Source: Pseudomonadota bacterium
GTDB taxonomy: Bacteria > Desulfobacterota > Desulfovibrionia > Desulfovibrionales > Desulfovibrionaceae
Direction: 5' to 3'
Length of the DNA: 9,212 nucleotides
Assembly: GCA_023450535.1 (NCBI GenBank)
Contig: JAEXGX010000142.1
Coordinates: forward strand, 1-9,212
Positions 6,145 through 9,212 of the stretch are shown piece by piece (the first letter of the stretch is position 1; the number at the start of each line of letters is the position of its first letter). The notes below the pieces were generated by a model. It was not told the DNA's origin. It worked only from the letters and a program-made list of their open reading frames with translations, and did no database searches. The position numbers and the translations under genes were made by a program.

Positions 6145-6657
6145 ATGGGTATTGCCCTGATTTCCGCTTTCATCGTAGTGCTGGCGCTCTGTGCACTGCT
6201 CAACCTTGTCATGCTGCCCGGCAACTGGGCCGTGGTCGGCCTTGTTGCCCTTTACGCATGGCTTGGTTCTGCTACTCCCGAACTGGGAGTGCTCTTTTTC
6301 GTCGCCCTTATCGGTATGGCCGTGGTGGGCGAAGTGATAGAGTTCCTGACCCAGATCTGGGGCGCGAAGAAATATGGTTCTTCCAACAAAGCCACCTTCG
6401 CGGGCATGATCGGCGCCATTGCCGGGGCGATTTTCTTCGCTCCCTTCCTCTTCGGCATCGGCGCCATTTTCGGTGCGCTGGCCGGAGCCTGGGCTGGCTG
6501 CTACGTAGCAGAGCGCCTGTTGTCCCATCGCTCCCAGGCCGATGCGGTCACTGCCGCCAACGGCGCTCTGGTGGGCCGCTTTCTCGGCATGGTTGTCAAG
6601 CTCGGCCTCGGTATCGCCATGGTCGTTCTTACCGCTTCCGCCATTTGGCCCAAGTAG
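6145..6657 (+). CDS. DUF456 integral membrane protein
   Basis: The 170-residue protein is nearly all hydrophobic and matches the DUF456 family. I see roughly four to five membrane segments: about 3-22, 26-42, 48-68, a Gly/Ala-rich stretch at about 84-120 (GMIGAIAGAIFFAPFLFGIG, then GALAGAWAG) and about 143-167. The loop GAKKYGSSNKA after the third segment and the Gly-rich GxxxG-like repeats are family-typical. The function is unknown; the glycine pattern suggests tightly packed helices. Its ATG lies 3 nt after the ligase stop, and its likely ribosome-binding site (GGCGGAA, 6130-6136) is inside the ligase's last codons, so the two are translationally coupled. Transport or membrane retention of the ligase's substrate or product is a guess from linkage only. 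Confidence 0.88.
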   Translation: MGIALISAFIVVLALCALLNLVMLPGNWAVVGLVALYAWLGSATPELGVLFFVALIGMAVVGEVIEFLTQIWGAKKYGSSNKATFAGMIGAIAGAIFFAPFLFGIGAIFGALAGAWAGCYVAERLLSHRSQADAVTAANGALVGRFLGMVVKLGLGIAMVVLTASAIWPK

Positions 6658-6670
6658 AGGAAACGGCGGA

Positions 6671-6706
6671 GGAAGGAGGAAACTTTTTAAAAAGTTTCCT
6701 CCTTCC
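6671..6706. repeat. Perfect 36-bp palindrome after the DUF456 gene
   Basis: GGAAGGAGGAAACTTTTT (6671-6688) is followed at once by its exact reverse complement (6689-6706). After one mismatch two more pairs can form. In RNA it folds into a long hairpin with an A/U tip, 13 nt past the DUF456 stop. Because CCCCC rather than T residues follow, it is not a textbook terminator, though it probably ends or protects the transcript. A shorter copy of its centre, AAACTTTTTAA, recurs at 6732-6742. Confidence 0.75.
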
Positions 6707-6711
6707 CCCTG

Positions 6712-6720
6712 CCCCCCCCC
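6712..6720. repeat. Run of nine C residues
   Basis: An uninterrupted C9 tract lies between the palindrome and trmJ, 124 nt before the trmJ start. Such runs are prone to slippage and to sequencing error. It is intergenic and not in an obvious promoter. The rest of 6721-6844 shows only weak -10-like CATAAC (6813-6818) without a matching -35. Confidence 0.6.
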
Positions 6721-6844
6721 TTCTTCTTTCAAAACTTTTTAATAGGCGAAATTCATGAACGCCCTGTTGTTCACGCACACATTTTACACCAATGCGAACG
6801 CCCTTTTTCTCCCATAACCTTATCCATCCCCAAAGGCCGTAACG

Positions 6845-7624
6845 TTGAATCAGGAAACTTTCGCCGACGCCATGCGCCGCCTCCGGCTCGTGCTGGTTCG
6901 CACGCGCTTTCCGGAAAATGTGGGCACCGCCGCTCGCGCTTCAGCCAACTTCGGCCACGCGCCGCTGTATCTCCTTGACCCGGAACGCTGGGGCGAATCC
7001 GGCAAAGCCAAGGCTCTGCCGCTGGCCACCGCCCAAGGCGCGCCCATGCTGGATTCACTGACCCTTTCCCCCTCCCTGGCGGACGCCGTGGCCCCTTGCA
7101 CGCTGGTCATCGGCACCACCGCCCGCACCGGCGGCTGGCGCCGCCAGCTGTTCACGCCCCGGCAGGCCGCAGCCTGTGTGGCGGAACGCCTCACAGCGGG
7201 CGAAGAAGTCGCCCTTGTCTTCGGGCCGGAAGATCGCGGCCTGAGTAATGAGGATCTCGAACATTGTGGCATGCTGGTCACCGTGCCCACAGCACCGGAT
7301 GCGTCTTCCCTCAACCTCGCCCAAGCCGTACTGTTGCTGGTCTATGAATGCTTCCTTGCCCTGCCCGACGCCCCGCGCGTACCGGATCACGGCGCGCTAT
7401 CCCGCCGCGTCACACAGGAAGAACGCGATATCCTGCACCGCACGCTCAAGGAAACCCTGCTGGAGTTGGACTTTCTCAAGGCTGACAACCCCGATTACTT
7501 TTTCCTGCCCATGGCCCGCTTTTTGGATCGCGCTGACATGCGGCGGCATGAGATGGACATGTTCATGGGCATTTGCCGCCAGATCCGCAACAAAGCGAGC
7601 GGCGGGCAAAATTCCGGGAGTTGA
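6845..7624 (+). CDS. trmJ: tRNA (cytidine/uridine-32)-2'-O-methyltransferase TrmJ
   Basis: The 259-residue protein is a SPOUT-class (SpoU/TrmH) RNA methyltransferase with all three knot motifs: motif 1 PENVGTAARA (23-32), motif 2 VFGPEDRGLSNEDL (125-138) and motif 3 PDASSLNLAQAV (151-162). Overall length and the C-terminal helical tail ending in MARFLDRADMRRHEMDMFMGI fit TrmJ, which uses S-adenosylmethionine to 2'-O-methylate position 32 of tRNA anticodon loops. I chose the TTG at 6845 because AAAGG lies 8 nt upstream; the in-frame ATG at 6872 would leave only four residues before the first strand and has no well-placed site. The glycosyltransferase starts 2 nt after the stop, so the two are co-transcribed, although their functions are unrelated. 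Assignment to TrmJ rather than another TrmH-type enzyme is by overall resemblance. Confidence 0.9.
   Translation: MNQETFADAMRRLRLVLVRTRFPENVGTAARASANFGHAPLYLLDPERWGESGKAKALPLATAQGAPMLDSLTLSPSLADAVAPCTLVIGTTARTGGWRRQLFTPRQAAACVAERLTAGEEVALVFGPEDRGLSNEDLEHCGMLVTVPTAPDASSLNLAQAVLLLVYECFLALPDAPRVPDHGALSRRVTQEERDILHRTLKETLLELDFLKADNPDYFFLPMARFLDRADMRRHEMDMFMGICRQIRNKASGGQNSGS
7616..7620 (+). promoter_or_regulatory. Ribosome-binding site deciding the glycosyltransferase start
   Basis: GGGAG, inside the last codons of trmJ, lies 6 nt before the GTG at 7627. The in-frame TTG at 7621 would directly abut it, so GTG is the better start. Confidence 0.65.
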
Positions 7625-7626
7625 GT

Positions 7627-9087
7627 GTGTCCGATGCGCCAAATCTGGTCATACAGCTCCAACGCATGGGCGACCTCGTCCTGAGCTTTCCCCTGCTGGT
7701 CTGGTTGAAAGCAGCCGAACCGGATCGCCCGCTCTGGGTGCTGGCTGAACCTGCGTTCTTCAAACCGCTTATGCCTCTGTCGCCTTCCGTCGTGTTCTTT
7801 CCGCCAGAAGCGGCGGATCAGCTTGCCCGCACCCCATTGCACCGGGTTATCAACCTCAGCCACAGACCGGAAGCCGCGCGCATCGCAAGCCGTATGCGGG
7901 CAGGACAAAAGCTGGGTGCGCTCAGCACGGGTGACGCCACGCGCATTGAAGGCGTCTGGCAACTGTACCGCGCCTCTCTGGTACACAATAACCGGCACAA
8001 CCTCTTTCATTGGGCGGATCTCAACGCACTGGACATCATTTCTCCCACCGCCATGCGCCGCACGGCATGGCCTTCCCCCCGCCTCCCCCACCTGACGCGC
8101 GGGGGCAGAGTCGGGCTTTTTGTCGGCGCGAGCGAGGCGGCCAAAAGACCAGAGCCCGCATTCTGGGGGGCATTGGCACGTGAGTTGCTCCGGCGCGGGC
8201 ACAAGCCTGTTTTTCTCGGCGGAGAATCCGAGCGTTCATCAGGAGCAGCAGCCGCATGTGCGGTGGGGATACCACGCAGCAACCTGTGCGGTAATTTCCG
8301 CCTGGATGAATTGCTTCGCTTTTTGCGGGAACTGGATCTGCTGATCTCCCCGGATACCGGCCCCATGCACATCAGCGCATGGGGCGGCACTCTTACGCTC
8401 AATTTGTCCATGGGGCCGGTCAACGCCTGGGAAACAGCCCCTTTTCCTCCAGGGCATTTCATCCTGCGCCCCACTGCCTCCTGTGTAGGCTGCTGGCAAT
8501 GCCTGAGAAACCCGAAATCCCCGCCCTGCCGCGAACACTTCCAGCCTGCACGCATTGCCTTTCTGGCGCATTGCCTGCTCTCGGGCAAGTCTGACTGGAA
8601 GGAAGGCAGGCACATGAAGCAATTTCCGCTTATTCCCGGACTTGAACTGTTGCGTACGCGGCGCGCCTCTCCGCTGGGCCTGTTTGATCTGGAGACATTG
8701 TCCGGAAAATTCACGAAAGATTCCCCCGGAAATGCCCGCAACGCGTTGGGGCAATTTTGGCGGCAATGGTTCCTCGCCCGGCTCAATAGCCATATACAAG
8801 GCCAAGCGTCTGACCTTGCGCATGCCGCATTCCACCTCGCCGAATTCCACCCCCGCGCGCTTCCGCTGCTGCGTGCGCGCCTACCCCGCATTCAGGCTGA
8901 ATGCGCTCTGGCCCTGCGCCGGAACACGCCCCTGCCAGAAGAGTTTTGGAGCGGCACGCCCCCGCTGCTCCGTCCGTTGACCGGCTATCTCCAATTCTTG
9001 CTGGAAAATGGCGATTACCGGCGAGATGTTTGGAAAGAGACGCTGGAACACCTGGAACACCTGGCTGCTCTGCTCGTCGAAACGTAA
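7627..9087 (+). CDS. Family 9 glycosyltransferase (heptosyltransferase-like) with C-terminal extension
   Basis: From the GTG start the protein has 486 residues. Residues 7-315 look like a GT9 enzyme of the ADP-heptose:LPS heptosyltransferase type: an N-terminal fold beginning LVIQLQRMGDLVLSFPLL (7-24), the second domain from VGLFVGASEAAKRP (162-175), and the nucleotide-sugar site DLLISPDTGPMHISAWGG (237-254) followed by NAWETAPF. A cysteine cluster (Cys286, 289, 292, 301) sits near the domain end, where GT9 proteins often carry Cys-rich loops. Residues about 325-486 are an additional, largely helical, Arg/Leu-rich region with no motif I know, making the protein some 130-150 residues longer than usual. 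It probably adds a sugar to lipopolysaccharide core or another surface glycan at the inner membrane. Donor and acceptor are not readable from the sequence. It is coupled to trmJ (2-nt gap). Confidence 0.88.
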   Translation: MSDAPNLVIQLQRMGDLVLSFPLLVWLKAAEPDRPLWVLAEPAFFKPLMPLSPSVVFFPPEAADQLARTPLHRVINLSHRPEAARIASRMRAGQKLGALSTGDATRIEGVWQLYRASLVHNNRHNLFHWADLNALDIISPTAMRRTAWPSPRLPHLTRGGRVGLFVGASEAAKRPEPAFWGALARELLRRGHKPVFLGGESERSSGAAAACAVGIPRSNLCGNFRLDELLRFLRELDLLISPDTGPMHISAWGGTLTLNLSMGPVNAWETAPFPPGHFILRPTASCVGCWQCLRNPKSPPCREHFQPARIAFLAHCLLSGKSDWKEGRHMKQFPLIPGLELLRTRRASPLGLFDLETLSGKFTKDSPGNARNALGQFWRQWFLARLNSHIQGQASDLAHAAFHLAEFHPRALPLLRARLPRIQAECALALRRNTPLPEEFWSGTPPLLRPLTGYLQFLLENGDYRRDVWKETLEHLEHLAALLVET

Positions 9088-9124
9088 GACAGGGGCAAAT
9101 AACGTATTCAAAGTAAAATACCTC

Positions 9125-9139
9125 CGGCAAAGCTTGCCG
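9125..9139 (+). terminator. Weak hairpin after the glycosyltransferase gene
   Basis: CGGCAA pairs with TTGCCG around AGC, 37 nt past the stop. CCCTTTCC follows, a poor T-tract, so terminator function is uncertain. Confidence 0.35.
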
Positions 9140-9182
9140 CCCTTTCCTCCCAACCAATGTGATTTTATTGATTTTTTCAGTT

Positions 9183-9198
9183 TGGCACACTCTTTGTA
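9183..9198 (+). promoter_or_regulatory. Sigma-54 (-24/-12) promoter for a gene beyond the right edge
   Basis: TGGCAC-ACTCT-TTGTA matches the RpoN consensus TGGCACG-N4-TTGCW, with GG at -24 correctly spaced from the -12 element; the departures are A for G after TGGCAC and T for C in TTGC. The DNA just upstream (9160-9180) is AT-rich, as is common where the promoter DNA must bend for an activator. No ATG lies in the 14 bp that remain, so the gene starts outside the window and would need a bacterial enhancer-binding activator. Confidence 0.6.
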
Positions 9199-9212
9199 TT
9201 CATCCCGGCACA

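Noticed and set aside
4966..6732. 588-codon open frame on the minus strand opposite the CoA ligase and DUF456 genes
   Set aside because: It lies antisense to two genes with clear family motifs, has no recognisable domain, and its His/Gln/Gly/Ala-rich composition is what the complement of GC-rich coding DNA gives. Long antisense frames are common in such genomes.
7495..8891. Minus-strand open frames (235 and 294 codons) opposite trmJ and the glycosyltransferase
   Set aside because: Both are antisense to genes with intact catalytic motifs and show no domain of their own.

Overview
The window looks like ordinary chromosomal DNA from a GC-rich Gram-negative bacterium. A Desulfovibrionaceae-type sulfate or sulfite reducer (Desulfovibrio, Bilophila and relatives) fits the mix of a CI-like S24 regulator, a DUF1786 protein, a phenylacetate-CoA ligase family enzyme, TrmJ, a family 9 glycosyltransferase and a -24/-12 promoter. 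The taxonomic guess is an inference and was not checked by search.

Layout, left to right. (1) The 3' part of a PAS-GGDEF-EAL signalling protein runs off the left edge. Its GGDEF domain is degenerate and its EAL domain looks intact. (2) It converges, across a bidirectional terminator, on a minus-strand CI-like repressor with an S24 self-cleavage domain. A 29-bp imperfect palindrome just upstream of that gene is a candidate operator. (3) A 360-bp AT-rich gap separates the repressor from a divergently read 81-residue protein of unknown function, which has a strong ribosome-binding site and a very strong terminator. (4) About 380 bp of palindrome-rich, gene-free DNA follows (3199-3574). (5) Next come a DUF1786 ASKHA-fold protein, a phenylacetate-CoA ligase family enzyme and a coupled DUF456 membrane protein, all on the plus strand. 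(6) A perfect 36-bp palindrome and a run of nine C close that block. (7) trmJ (TTG start) and a GT9 glycosyltransferase with a long C-terminal extension form a tight pair. (8) The last 125 bp end in a good sigma-54 promoter pointing to a gene beyond the right edge.

The genes do not form one pathway. The clearest units are ligase + DUF456 (3 nt apart), trmJ + glycosyltransferase (2 nt apart), and possibly repressor + small protein (divergent, sharing an AT-rich control region). I found no CRISPR array, rRNA, tRNA, integrase or transposase gene. No clearly new system stands out. The most worthwhile leads are the repressor/small-protein control region and the palindrome-dense gap at 3245-3493.
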